This document shows, piece by piece, positions 1 through 9,388 of a stretch of 23,914 bases of DNA. Source of the stretch: Rodentolepis nana (lineage: Eukaryota; Platyhelminthes; Cestoda; Cyclophyllidea; Hymenolepididae); assembly GCA_900617975.1 (NCBI GenBank), contig UZAE01013214.1, positions 1,287-25,200 of the forward strand. Reading direction: 5' to 3'. The notes beneath the pieces were generated by a model. It made no database searches, was not told the DNA's origin, and saw only the letters and a list, made by a program, of their open reading frames with translations. The first letter of the stretch is position 1; the number at the start of each line of letters is the position of its first letter. A program made the translations under genes and the position numbers.

Positions 1-1064
1 TTTCCAGATTTTTTATATTTTTTTCATGGAAAGAAATTTGATCATGGTAATATGTACCTGAAAACGATATTGAGTTACATAAAAATTTATCTGAAAATTA
101 TTAGTTCATTTTTTTGTTATTTCTGCTCATAAACAAATCAATTTATTACTAAAGAACTGTATATTTTTTTGTTAAGACATTGATATGCAAGGCCTTGCAA
201 GGTTTAATAATGAAATAGTATTTGCACGCATGAAATTTCAAAATTTTCCTTCTGGTGATATGCATAAAAAAGATTGACAGGGACCTTTGAAATGATTGAA
301 ATTAGTGGAGTTCACTTGGGGTGAAATCAATCAAGGACTTTTGCTAAGTCAAATGGTGTGGAGAACACAACACCAGCAAAGCTGAATCATGGAGTCTCAA
401 ATTGCACGATAGAAGTGAGATAGAATTTGGGGAGCCAATCCGCTTCATTTATTTAAATTTAAGAGAGTATATGCATTTGTACATATAGTCACAGTTCTCT
501 GATACTCCTATGCACTTCGTTGTCTATACGTGGAGGTGGTTTCTCAAGGTCCTCTGAATTTGGAGTTGCTATTGTCGTTGAGATCTACTACTATTAAACG
601 AATCAATTAACAGTGTCGAGATGGGGGGGGGGGGTGCTGGAATCTATATTTTTAAATTATTTGAACAGATTTTAAAAGTCAAAGATAGTATAAGGAGCCA
701 AATTTACATTCTAATTCAAACCTTGACCCTAGGTGCTATAATCTCTTTATTGGTATATTGGAGTAAACTACTAGTCTGTTTGGACAACTTTATTGCTTTT
801 TTACCGGCTTTTGCTGTCCTTTCGTCTGGATTAATCGCTTTTAAGGTCAATCCCTGTTTGTGTAATCACATCGATGTCAGTTTTTTGCTAATCTTTCCCT
901 AAGCTAAGCGGGCTTCCATTGGAGTTTTATTCGCAAATGAATATATAAATGAACTATTATTGTCTATTATTTGCAATTGTTATGCACTTGCTATAGCAGG
1001 TCAAATCGAAAAATCATAATTTGATGGAATTTTGAATGAATGGCTAATAGTTGCTTAATCTCAG
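1..1064. other. Upstream intron of gene 1; no supported exon
   Basis: This AT-rich stretch precedes the acceptor at 1063-1064 and is most simply the end of an intron whose upstream exon lies outside the window. It holds a 14-bp perfect palindrome (186-199) and a run of 12 G (623-634). An open frame at 621-902 starts inside the G run, is T-rich and has no convincing splice sites, so it is not called. Confidence 0.4.
623..634 (+). repeat. Poly-G tract (12 G)
   Basis: An uninterrupted run of twelve G residues in AT-rich surroundings. It is a simple homopolymer, likely length-variable and error-prone in assemblies. Confidence 0.9.
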
Positions 1065-1145
1065 GTTATTCCCGAGCTTGAGGAGTTTGTGAATGTTTCG
1101 CAGGCAGATCCGCAACAGCTGCAGAAAGCTTCATCCGCGTCTTAG
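1065..1145 (+). CDS. Terminal exon of gene 1, unidentified protein (3' end only)
   Basis: A good acceptor (TTGCTTAATCTCAG) ends at 1064. The following frame reads 26 codons, starting VIPELEEFVNVSQADPQQLQ and closing with TAG at 1143-1145, immediately followed by TAA. The other two frames hit stops early (after 4 and 7 codons), and the segment is markedly more GC-rich than its flanks. It is read here from phase 0. The peptide is hydrophilic, Glu/Gln/Ala/Ser-rich and would form the C-terminus of a protein encoded mostly upstream of the window. I do not recognise the family. The nearest downstream AATAAA is at 1520-1525. It could instead be an alternative last exon of gene 2, but its phase (0) differs from that required by the gene 2 exon at 2887 (1), so a shared donor is not supported. 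Confidence 0.55.
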   Translation, partial: VIPELEEFVNVSQADPQQLQKASSAS

Positions 1146-2886
1146 TAATTGGGAAAATTGATATTATGCAATTTTCGAGTGGATATTACTCTACTAGGTG
1201 CAAACAATTGACTTATGCTAATCATCCCATATAATGAATCATTTTTTGCTGTTCTCTGTATTCATATAAAACAAAAGTAGATATATCCTATCAGTGAAAG
1301 GAGACTAACATCGATTTTCTTTGGTAATTGGACGAAATCATAATATGTATCGAAAATACAATTTATTTTATCATCACTGGCCTGGGCGACTGGTGTAGCG
1401 TTAGCAACTTCAGAGAGCACAGGTTCATTAACCTTCAGGAATGATCTAAGAAAGATTTGGGGGCTTCATATTCGATTTCACACTCTACGTTTATTTAGAA
1501 TCAAGCTACAAGAGAGGACAATAAATCGATATGAACAATATCTTCACCACTAATATTCTAAGAGCTTATAAAGAAATATGGAAATCACGCTGAAAATGGA
1601 GAGAGGTGTAATAGGAGTGTAGCCAGCGAAATCATGTACCTCAGTGACGGGTTTAAATCACAATTGGACCCTCATAAAGAGTTAAGTGCCTACGTGAGTC
1701 TTCAATCTCGCTCTTCACCAAGCGTAGAATTTATTTCTATGGAAGTAGGAGGATATGAACATCTTAGGATGCAATTTCTCAGAAAAGGAGAAGTTTGCTT
1801 CAAAGTTATTGGCTATCATTAATGAAAATTGTGTTATACCATCTGCCAGTCAGCCCAGGGAGAAGTACAATCTTCGCCTACTTCACTCCATGCCAACAAC
1901 TCACGAATGCTTTTCAACCATTTCAATTATAAATGCACATAATCGTTTTGTACAAGGAGGTAACTGCAGTAGCCACTATGATTCACCAAAACTTGGCACA
2001 TTTCTCTACCGCTAATTACGTTGGAAGACTGAAAAATTGGGTATCCTTCTAACCGTTCATACCTTTCAACTCAAATGAGAATTGGTGTCAATTTAAATTT
2101 ATGAGGCAAAACTTTTACACTTCAATTGACTTCCAGTCATTATAAAAGAGCACGAAAGAGAGTTGTGGAAAATTTGGTGAATGTGCTCCGAAGTCATCAT
2201 TTCTTGTTTAGGCCCACTTTTCCAACGGCAATTTGTAAATACCCTAATGGTCTTTTTCTGCCTAAAATGACCACGAGAGTGGTGGGTGATGCTTTGAAAG
2301 CTGCTTGCGTTTCACTATCATATTTGACATGTTTATTTTAATGTCCACTAGTAGAACGCATACTTTTCTTTTTAATCTGAAAAGCTTGTTGAACAAGTAG
2401 TTTATCCTTTGAAAATATTGCCTATAGGCAGAATAGTCTAATTAATCTAAATGAAAGTGGATATACTGCTAAAGACCCAATAACCAAAGCTTTGAGTCGA
2501 AAATGCAACGTCCCATTTTCCCCAGTGGATGTTACTAAAATAAGCCTCAATTAAACTTGAACAGTTTCTTCTCAAATTTTGGTAAACTAAGTTAACAGTA
2601 ACGAGCAGGCAGAACTATAGAGTGAGTAGGTCTGAAAGCATTTTCAAATGAAAAAAAATTGCTGATAAGGTTCCACTTTTATCAACCACTTAACCACATA
2701 CCAAGGTTGAGTATTTAATATCGCTTTTCAATTTTTTCATTGCGCTTCAATCATATGACAGCCGTACGCAACATATCATATATTTTAATAAAAATAAGAC
2801 ACTTTTCATGTTTAAGCGTAGTCTTCAAACAAATAAAATAGTTTCAGAAGAAAATCGATGCTTAATTCAATTTTTTTTATTTTCAG
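1146..2886. other. Gene 1/gene 2 interval; 3' UTR plus possible gene 2 intron
   Basis: No firm exon is visible. The first part should hold the 3' UTR of gene 1 (AATAAA at 1520-1525). Two weak coding candidates lie here: a + strand open frame with a phase-compatible donor (about 1749-1959), and a minus-strand open frame behind a good acceptor (1262-1445). Both are described as findings. The interval ends in the TTTTTTTTATTTTCAG acceptor of gene 2. Confidence 0.4.
1520..1525 (+). terminator. Possible poly(A) signal of gene 1
   Basis: AATAAA 375 nt after the gene 1 stop codon. It is the canonical hexamer, but such hexamers are common by chance in AT-rich DNA and no cleavage site can be seen. 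Confidence 0.3.
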
Positions 2887-3359
2887 CCCCACTTGCATCC
2901 CTTGAATCCATTCCGCATGAGGATCTCTCGGACAGTTCAGTGTATCGCCGTTTTTTCAGTCCTGAAGCTGATATCTCCCCCATCAAAGCCGCAGACCCTC
3001 CCATTGAGCCTCTCTCTCGAATTCCTCATACTTCTCCACCTGATTCCAAATCTCGAACATACAAATTCTCGATGGCCCTGAAGGATGCAGCTCGAATGTT
3101 CAGATTCAGTAGTACGAGCAGTCCGATTGGTCAGCAGGAGGATGCAATTACTTTGGAAGATGGAACCACGTTGAGTTCCACGTTACCTCAGGGATCAGAG
3201 TGCGTGGGAAGTCAGACGAGATTGTTCAAACAGCAAAAGAAACCAAGGAAAATCAGCGCAGCTTTAGGTGGAATGAGCAGTGGATCAAGAATTGGAAGGA
3301 AGAGCAAGAACTCAACGACATCTCAAGATACTGGCCACTGTAACGCCTTTGAGGTAGCG
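2887..3359 (+). CDS. Gene 2 exon A (first visible coding exon)
   Basis: The acceptor TTTTTTTTATTTTCAG ends at 2886 and the donor GCG|GTAAGTGC begins at 3360. The exon enters in phase 1 and leaves in phase 0, giving 157 full codons. It is GC-richer than its flanks. It encodes a Ser/Pro-rich segment (SLESIPHEDLSDSSVYRRFF at the start), a short conserved-looking stretch (KFSMALKDAARMFRF) and the basic KKPRK/RIGRKSK cluster. A second possible donor, GAG|GTAGCG at 3354, would drop two residues but is weaker. The open frame extends upstream to 2808, but the acceptor makes that part intronic. Confidence 0.75.
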
Positions 3360-6300
3360 GTAAGTGCAATAAGGTTCATAACTGCACCAAATGACCAACG
3401 AAAAGGGTTCTTATTGATCAGAACTAGGGGTATTTCTTTACTGTGTCGGGATCTATAGACAAGCGTCAGTAGATTTCATTGAAAACAGGCTTTAGCTAGA
3501 TATCATCGTTTTATTTTGTGTGCATCACTTTATTTAAATGACAAGACTACAAGGTGAAGCCATACTCATAACGTCATATCCCAGTGGGCTTTATCATGTG
3601 CTTCGACTTTGAGAGATTAGGTACGCAATTTGGTGTGAGTATGCTCTGGTTTGACTCACCCAATAAATGAGTGTAAGAGAGCGCTCGGTAATGCAATGGT
3701 TTGAGTTCAAATCTGCTCAGTGGAACGCTATGAAATTATCGTTTACCATTGGGCGTTTAGTGACGTGGGCGGTCTTCTGTAGATGTGAATTTCGATCGAC
3801 AAGAGAACTGGTATAATGGGAATTTCTCCCTAGAGCTGATCGTTGTTAACGCTTCCTATAACCGACTTAACTTCCCTTTGACAGCTTCAGAAGTCTAAAC
3901 TCCATCTGTGTAGGTAGATTAATTCGGTGAAGATGGACAGGCCCCTCCAATTAACTGACTAAAGCTTTGAGTTATATATTTATGAACATTTATCAAACAT
4001 CTCTTCCACCCCTCCCCCCGATTTAACCGTGAATTGTAAGCTATCGGCCTTGAAATCCTTCAAGGTCTGGAATTAATTTCTGTTGTTCATAGTCTACATG
4101 TGCATCCTATTTAATTCAACACTTTGTCTTCACAGGATTCATTGAAGAAGGCTGTTTAAGGTCATTTTTAAATGGAAATTAAGATTCGAGAAAATAATTT
4201 TATCTCCGAATGTACGATTTAAACACTCCGGTAGTTGTGAAACGGCGGCCATAATAAATTCTGAGAAAATGAAGGACGAAAGAAGCACTTTTCTCGGAGC
4301 ATGTTCACCTTGAACTATTTCCCAAAGGTCCCTTCTAAAGTGCTCTGATCGATTATCCGTACAACTTGCTTTCGCACCACAAAGGAGCTGCCAATTTCGG
4401 ACTTTATCTCATGTATTTGCGCTTAGTTTCATCAATTTTTTCCAGTGTAATGCTTTTGGGCTGAAATTTTGTTCACCTAATGCAATTCTTTATGAAAACG
4501 GAATATTATTATTAGTGAAGTTTCGTTAGAAAGATTTCGGAAAAAAAGGCTTAACTGTTCCTTCGTTTTCTTTTCATACACAGACACTCACAGCAAACAT
4601 TCGTTGATGACAGCTAATGTAAATTCCTAGATTGTGCGACTGCCAATTTTTGAAAGGTCAGAACAGCTAGATCGGGAATATCATTGCATTTGCATAAAGA
4701 CACTGTGTTGGCGGTAACATTTCCTTCACACAAACCAAACGATAGTAGTACTCTCAGAATAGCAAAAACAGTAGCGGAATAGGTTACTACTTTTCAGGGA
4801 GGAATGTGATTGGTGGATGGAGTTAAGCAGCATTAGAAGAACAACACGCTTACTGTAAGGGAATGGAATTCGAGATTTAAACATGAGCTACCTCCTGTTA
4901 TTTTATAGAGAAAGTGACATTAAAGCTGACCCATTAATAAATCGATACAGATAATGATCTTTTACTAATAAAGCATCTACCGGTATAAATCTGTGTGGGA
5001 AAGTAGCCTTAGTCTTCCTTAGTCTCGGGACACGAGGGTTCAATTTTGTTTGATGTTTACCGAAGAGTTGGTATTTCCTTCATTTATTTATTTATTTCAA
5101 ATGGCGGACTTTATAATACTTACCATGCAAACCGGTTAATGAACTTTTTTGCCGTATGAGTATACGTTGCCCAGGGTGCACCACGTGGAGGTAAGTCTAT
5201 CGCACACCCCAGTCTATCAGTGTGCGATTCAAAGATGTAAAAGAGACAGACAGACACAAAGGTAGAGAAAAGGTAAGATGGGTACTGAGGAAGGGGTCAA
5301 ATATGACATACAGTCGGGTCATGATAGTTTGAAGTCAGAAGTCAACTGCTGGTTAATAGACCTTTTTGCCGTATGAGTATACGTTGCCTATTGTGCACCA
5401 CGTGGAGGTAAGTCTATTGCGCACCCCCTATTTCCTTCATTCGTTAGTTTTGAACGAAAATGACACTAATCAATATTACCAAATAACAAGCAGACTACAA
5501 CTTATAGCCATTTTAAGGAAATGTGGATGAATTTTGATTGAGTCCAGAATTCAATCTTAACCTCTGATGTACGAATCTAAAGCAGAACTTTGTACATCTC
5601 ACTTACTATTGAAAATTTTGGAAGTTGATTTCAAATAGGAAATTTGATTGTGTTTCTAATTCGTTAAACCTATTGATCCATGAATTTTCTCATTCCTCTT
5701 TTGTCTATATCATTTTATAATTGCTATCATCTCTAATCCTTCCTCTTAAAGATCTATCTAATCTTACGTTTACTCAGACTCCGGTTTTTATGTCTCATAC
5801 CTTTTTTGTAGTTTATTGGTTTTCTCAAAAATGGACAGTACAGATATCTTCTCTGCCTCTATCAGCTAAGACTTATAGGAGATGGCTTGAATCTCTGAAA
5901 TTTTTAAATTCTTTCTTTTTTTCCTTTATTTATTAATTCTTGTTTTTTTTTTCCTCCAAGCAGGAGATAGAAGAAATGGAGTCATCAGTTGACAATGATC
6001 GTTTCCTTCACTCACTAGAGTCAGCAGTTTTCACTCCCTCTGTGAATTTGACTGGGGGATCTAACAACACTGTACCATCCCGCTACTCTTCTTCGTCCAC
6101 CCTCAATGATGGAGATCTTGCCGAACTTAATGGACATTCAGCTGTTGGTCCCATCCACCTTTCCCTCCCCCCTGGCTCTCCCGTTATTGGTTTCGCCTAC
6201 TTGGGACTGGGAGATGTTCAAGAGGAAGATGATTTTGTCCAGAGGATCGATGATAAAGGATCCCAAGAAGGTACGCCATTTGATTAAAGCCTAAGTATCC

Positions 6301-8234
6301 AAGTCAAATTTCAAACGCAACTATACTTTATTCCCTGAAGATGCAATTACAGTTGTGGATAGTGTGAGGGGTAGGAAAATGGCTGTGTAAACCAGAAGCT
6401 GAAAAATAAACTCGTCACGAGAATCATTTCATTTTCTGAACGACAAGTTTTGCAAATGACTAGCATTGGTGAACTGAATAGGGAGCATTTCTGGTTGCTA
6501 ACATTTACCCTTCTGTTGCTACAGTACAATCAAAAACATTATTTTAGTTGATTCACTCAGGCAGGTGCACGCACAGGCCTTATTTCATAAATTGCTGTTT
6601 TGCGTGTGAAAAGGAGTAACTTGGCTAATTTAAGCTACTAAAGCCTTACCATGGCTTGTGATGATCACTTGTGGAATGTAGAAGAAATTGAGCGGTAATT
6701 TATAGATGAGCCATTTTTTACTTTGAGCAATTGAAACTAAGGAATACAGAGTTGTAATCAATTCTTTGATAGATTGCCATTTTGAAATCACATTGATTCA
6801 TGATTATTGACATTCCTTAAAATGTGTGTGTGTGTGTGTGTTTAAAGGTGTAAAGAATGGCAGAAGTGTGTTTAACTTGTGTTCAAAGAAAAATTTTGAG
6901 ATTTGAAGGATTTGCTCACGATAAGTAAAGACTTTTCTAAACCTTTGCCGATAGTTCTGATTCAATTGACCTTATAGATTAATCATTAGCATTTATCGTT
7001 TGACCAAAAGTTGGGCTATTTTGAAGTAGGAATGTTTTATAAATTCGTCATACCTCTAGTCGCATAATATTCAACTAACTCACAGTATAAACATTGAGTA
7101 GAAAAGGCATCCTCTCGATGAAAAAATGCTTCCTTAGAATGTTTTCATTGCAAGCTTGAAAAAATCTGGCCTTCAATGTCGGTCCAATCTTTACTGGCGT
7201 GTGTTTAAAGCTTCAAGATTTTCCTGTTCCTCTCTCTCTCTCATTGCCTACCATTCCTATTGAAGGGCGATTGCGCCCAATAAACGTAATGGATTTAAAG
7301 ACATGAGCATCGTCACATCCACTATTGATTCTACCTTAGTCAAGTGGTTAAATTACCTTATTTCAAATTGGAACTTAATCCCAAAATGGTCAAAATCCAA
7401 AGTGCTGACATCACGAAGATATTGATGAGAGGTAAGTTCGAAGGGGAACTTAAAAGAACAAATTTGTGTGAGGTTGCACTCTTTATGCATATGTGAAAGG
7501 ACTGCAAATGTTAGGATCGGATTTTGCTTTTGTCACGGAGCTGAAAGTAGGAATTAAGTACCTTGTTAATTAGATTATTAAATCATTTCAAGGACTCGAG
7601 ATTTTTTTAAGAGAATTTTAAGGAAACAACGGTCGGTATACTCTATGAGTTGAAGGTGGCATTGATGTTTGTGGTTGCGTTTTTTTGCTCGAAATATTGT
7701 TTTGGTTTTACGTGGTTGCAAAGTAACCTTAGCTAAAGAAAATGTAAATTCTTTTATTTTACTAGCTATAAATCCCAATGGATCAGCTTCAACGGTTGGG
7801 ACGGATGTGGCTCGAGCAAGCACTCCACCAGTAGATAATGAGATACGACTTCTCAATCGAAATAAGGTTATCGGTCAACCTGAACTTGATAACAATCACT
7901 ATAACTCTTCAGACTCTGCAACATCAGCAACCGCTATGCTTCCCACTTCACGAGGTAATTTTTACTTATTTAAATTAAGTAGTAAATATGCGTATAATTA
8001 GATCCTTTGCTATTATTCACTATAGGGCTTGGACAGTCAATATCAGCCAGCCATATGGATCTTCGTCCTCTGAGTACAAATATGGAGACGTGGTTGGTTG
8101 CCAGTGATGAGCATTTATTAATTTCACCCACAGGAGAGGGTGCATCAAGGTTGCAGAAGGGGGCAGCTCATCCAATGCGATCGGTTTCATCTAATGATAT
8201 GTATAAGAATTATATTGACTTTACTGCTCGGTGA
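2887..8234 (+). CDS. Gene 2: serine-rich, low-complexity protein, C-terminal 392 residues (join of 4 exons)
   Basis: Join 2887-3359, 5961-6270, 7766-7954 and 8026-8234. The phases are in 1, then 0, 1 and 1, and every junction keeps the frame open to TGA at 8232-8234. The introns are 2601, 1495 and 71 nt. The visible part encodes 392 residues after one split codon. It is rich in Ser, Thr, Pro and Asn, with no membrane segment and few cysteines, so it is probably a disordered cytoplasmic or nuclear tail. A basic cluster near residues 115-140 (KQQKKPRK, then RIGRKSK) could be a nuclear-localisation or phosphoinositide-binding patch; this is inference. The third quarter is acidic around QEEDDF. 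The 5' end lies upstream, since the first exon needs one base from a previous exon. I do not recognise the protein family. A poly(A) signal follows at 8632. Confidence 0.75.
5072..5084 (+). repeat. Left target-site duplication of SINE-like copy A
   Basis: TATTTCCTTCATT, identical over 13 bp to 5429-5441. The bases flanking each copy differ, as expected for a target-site duplication rather than a longer repeat. Confidence 0.75.
5131..5210 (+). repeat. 80-bp direct repeat, left unit (second head of copy A)
   Basis: Matches 5348-5427 at a constant offset of 217 bp with only a handful of substitutions and no gaps. The shared core is GCCGTATGAGTATACGTTGC, and both units contain GTGCACCACGTGGAGGTAAG. 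Confidence 0.85.
5348..5427 (+). repeat. 80-bp direct repeat, right unit (first head of copy A)
   Basis: Partner of 5131-5210 at a 217-bp offset. It is the 5' head of the element when read on the minus strand, adjoining the target-site duplication. The same head appears in forward orientation at 12883-12955. Confidence 0.85.
5429..5441 (+). repeat. Right target-site duplication of SINE-like copy A
   Basis: TATTTCCTTCATT, the 13-bp partner of 5072-5084. It adjoins the head end of the element. Confidence 0.75.
5961..6270 (+). CDS. Gene 2 exon B
   Basis: A long polypyrimidine tract (TTTTTTTTTTCCTCCAAG) ends at 5960 and the donor GAAG|GTACGC begins at 6271. The exon enters in phase 0, matching exon A, and leaves in phase 1. 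It begins QEIEEMESSVDNDRFLHSLE, followed by a Ser/Asn-rich stretch, a Pro-rich stretch (LSLPPGSPV) and an acidic end. The first codon CAG could alternatively be part of the acceptor, which would start the exon at 5964. No known domain is recognised. Confidence 0.75.
6271..7765 (+). other. Gene 2 intron B, 1495 nt
   Basis: GT at 6271 and AG at 7764-7765 (TTTTATTTTACTAG). It holds a TG microsatellite at 6823-6840 and otherwise AT-rich sequence. No exon or mobile element is recognised. Confidence 0.7.
6823..6840. repeat. TG dinucleotide microsatellite, 9 units
   Basis: Nine perfect TG units inside gene 2 intron B. It is likely polymorphic in length. Confidence 0.95.
7766..7954 (+). CDS. Gene 2 exon C
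   Basis: The acceptor TTTTATTTTACTAG ends at 7765 and the donor CACGAG|GTAATT begins at 7955. It enters in phase 1 (the split codon GCT gives Ala) and leaves in phase 1. It encodes INPNGSASTVGTDVARAS and an Asn/Ser-rich segment, hydrophilic throughout. The open frame seen upstream to 7669 is intronic, and the minus-strand frame across it is a shadow. Confidence 0.75.
7955..8025 (+). other. Gene 2 intron C, 71 nt
   Basis: GTAATTTTTA at the 5' end and TATTCACTATAG at the 3' end. It joins a phase 1 donor to a phase 1 acceptor (split codon GGG, Gly). The stop codons inside it confirm that it is removed. Introns of about 70 nt form a known size class in tapeworms. Confidence 0.8.
8026..8234 (+). 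CDS. Gene 2 exon D (terminal)
   Basis: It enters in phase 1 and reads 69 codons after the split glycine to TGA at 8232-8234. It begins LGQSISASHMDLRPLS and ends NDMYKNYIDFTAR. The C-terminus contains several Ser residues in basic contexts (such as RSVSS) that could be phosphorylated; this is inference. Confidence 0.75.
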
Positions 8235-9330
8235 AAATTTGCATTTTCTTCAAAAAACTGCATGGAGAAGTCAATCGAACTTTTAAAAAGTACCAGGTTA
8301 CACCCTTCTTGCATTATCTGTGATGCTTCGAATTTTTCATTTGTCTGAGAGGTTCATTTCCATCTATTAAACAATCCTGCTTTGAGAAGAACATTGAACA
8401 CTAATCATGTACTTTTATTGTTATTTCTGTTCTTTAAAATTCAGATGTGAAAAGATTGCCTACACAAAATATTTCGACATATATCTGACCTTTTGCTTAC
8501 TCTTTGAACCGTATTTATTACATAAGATAATCAAAATAGAAATGTGAGGTGATGGTTGCCAAAAAATTAGCCTTCTATATAGGTGGCCAAAGATATTTTA
8601 TTATTGCTGTTCTCAAATCGGGGCCCATAAAAATAAAGTTTGTTTGGATATATTAGATATGAACTTATATTGAAGCGCTAAGTAGAAGAGATAGCATAGA
8701 ATTAAAAGTATGATAATAAGTAAATAATACAACACATGATAAATAATATGCACACTCAAACCAAACAACATAAATTAACTCTTGAAAGTTTTACTTCAAA
8801 TGAAAATGGTGATAAACTTTCCATCGAGTTAAAGTTTAATTTTCTATAACTGAAACCTCTATCGAGAGCTAGGAGCAATTGGCAGCAAGTCGCTTTGAAA
8901 CACTAGCTGAAAATTCGAATTTGTGAAAGCAAAAAAATAATATGTGCATTATAAATGCTTTAGGAAGGTTCCGTGCTATGGTTCTTATTTACTATTAATA
9001 TTTATAAATATAAACTGGTCTAATATCGCATTAAAGTAAAGATAATTCATAAAACGATTGTAAAACTCGAAACATAGACATTCTAAATTTATAATGGGGA
9101 AACTAAAAAGTTAAATATTTTAAAATAGTAAAACCATGTGTATATTTGTTTAAACGCATCAATGTAAGCATTTTAAAGGCCATTGAAGTATGGAGCCTAG
9201 CTCAACATGTTGGGATTGAATTATTAATTTTCCCTTAAAATATTAAAAATATCCTTTCCTTTTTTCCAAAACTGAAAATGTTTCAATCAAATTTTTGATG
9301 TTTATCGACGCCGTAATTTTAACTTGAACC
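8235..9330. other. Gene 2 3' UTR and gene 2/gene 3 intergenic region
   Basis: About 1.1 kb of AT-rich DNA between the gene 2 stop and the gene 3 start codon. A poly(A) signal for gene 2 is at 8632-8637. The promoter and 5' UTR of gene 3 must lie in the second half, but no specific element can be singled out. A trans-splice acceptor is possible in flatworms but cannot be identified. Confidence 0.6.
8632..8637 (+). terminator. Poly(A) signal of gene 2
   Basis: AATAAA 398 nt after the stop codon, followed by a GT/T-rich stretch (GTTTGTTTGGATAT) that suits a downstream element. It implies a 3' UTR of about 0.4 kb. Confidence 0.5.
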
Positions 9331-9388
9331 ATGAGAAATTATATTGCCATTGTACTATTTTTCACAAGTACTATGAGATGTGAAGATT
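9331..9388 (+). CDS. Gene 3 exon 1: start codon and signal peptide
   Basis: ATG at 9331 opens a typical signal peptide (MRNYIAIVLFFTST, then MRCED). The frame would stop eight codons after the donor if not spliced. Donor GATT|GTAAGA at 9389, leaving phase 1. The start was chosen because it gives a signal peptide for an otherwise extracellular protein. Upstream non-coding exons cannot be excluded. Confidence 0.65.

Larger units (their letters stand above)
5085..5428 (-). mobile_element. SINE-like non-autonomous retroposon, copy A (344 bp, dimeric head)
   Basis: Bounded by the perfect 13-bp duplication at 5072-5084 and 5429-5441. Read on the minus strand it starts GGGGGTGCGCAATAGACTTA and runs through a body to about 5211. 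A second head then begins at 5210 and reaches 5131, and the element ends in a tail (GTCCGCCATTTGAAATAAAT) finishing in an AAAT repeat. Head and tail both match copy B at 12883-13200. Variable-length target duplications and an A-rich repetitive tail are the known signature of LINE-mobilised elements. No open frame is visible, so it must depend on enzymes supplied in trans. It lies antisense within gene 2 intron A. No convincing tRNA-type A and B boxes were found, so the promoter origin is unknown. Confidence 0.7.
3360..5960 (+). other. Gene 2 intron A, 2601 nt
   Basis: GT at 3360 and AG at 5959-5960, behind a T-rich tract. It contains a C-rich run near 4006-4020 and a complete SINE-like insertion (5085-5428) with its target-site duplication. 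A weak tRNA-like internal-promoter motif (GAGTTCAAATCTG near 3703) may be a decayed retroposon. I see no further exon here. Confidence 0.7.

Noticed and set aside
621..902. Open frame of 93 codons starting in the poly-G run
   Set aside because: The start lies in a homopolymer, the product is a T-rich hydrophobic translation, there are no fitting splice sites, and it lies in the probable intron of gene 1.
5039..5047. GGTTCAATT, a B-box-like motif that suggested a tRNA
   Set aside because: The flanking bases do not form a T stem and no acceptor or anticodon arm can be drawn, so it is neither a tRNA gene nor a clear SINE head.
5085..5428. Reading the 80-bp direct repeats of copy A as LTRs of a miniature LTR retrotransposon (TRIM)
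   Set aside because: The repeats are not at the ends of the target-duplicated unit, the TG...CA ends are absent, and copy B has a single head and a distinct A-rich tail.
7578..7856. Minus-strand open frame of 92 codons
   Set aside because: It is a shadow of gene 2 exon C, which has matching splice phases on the + strand.
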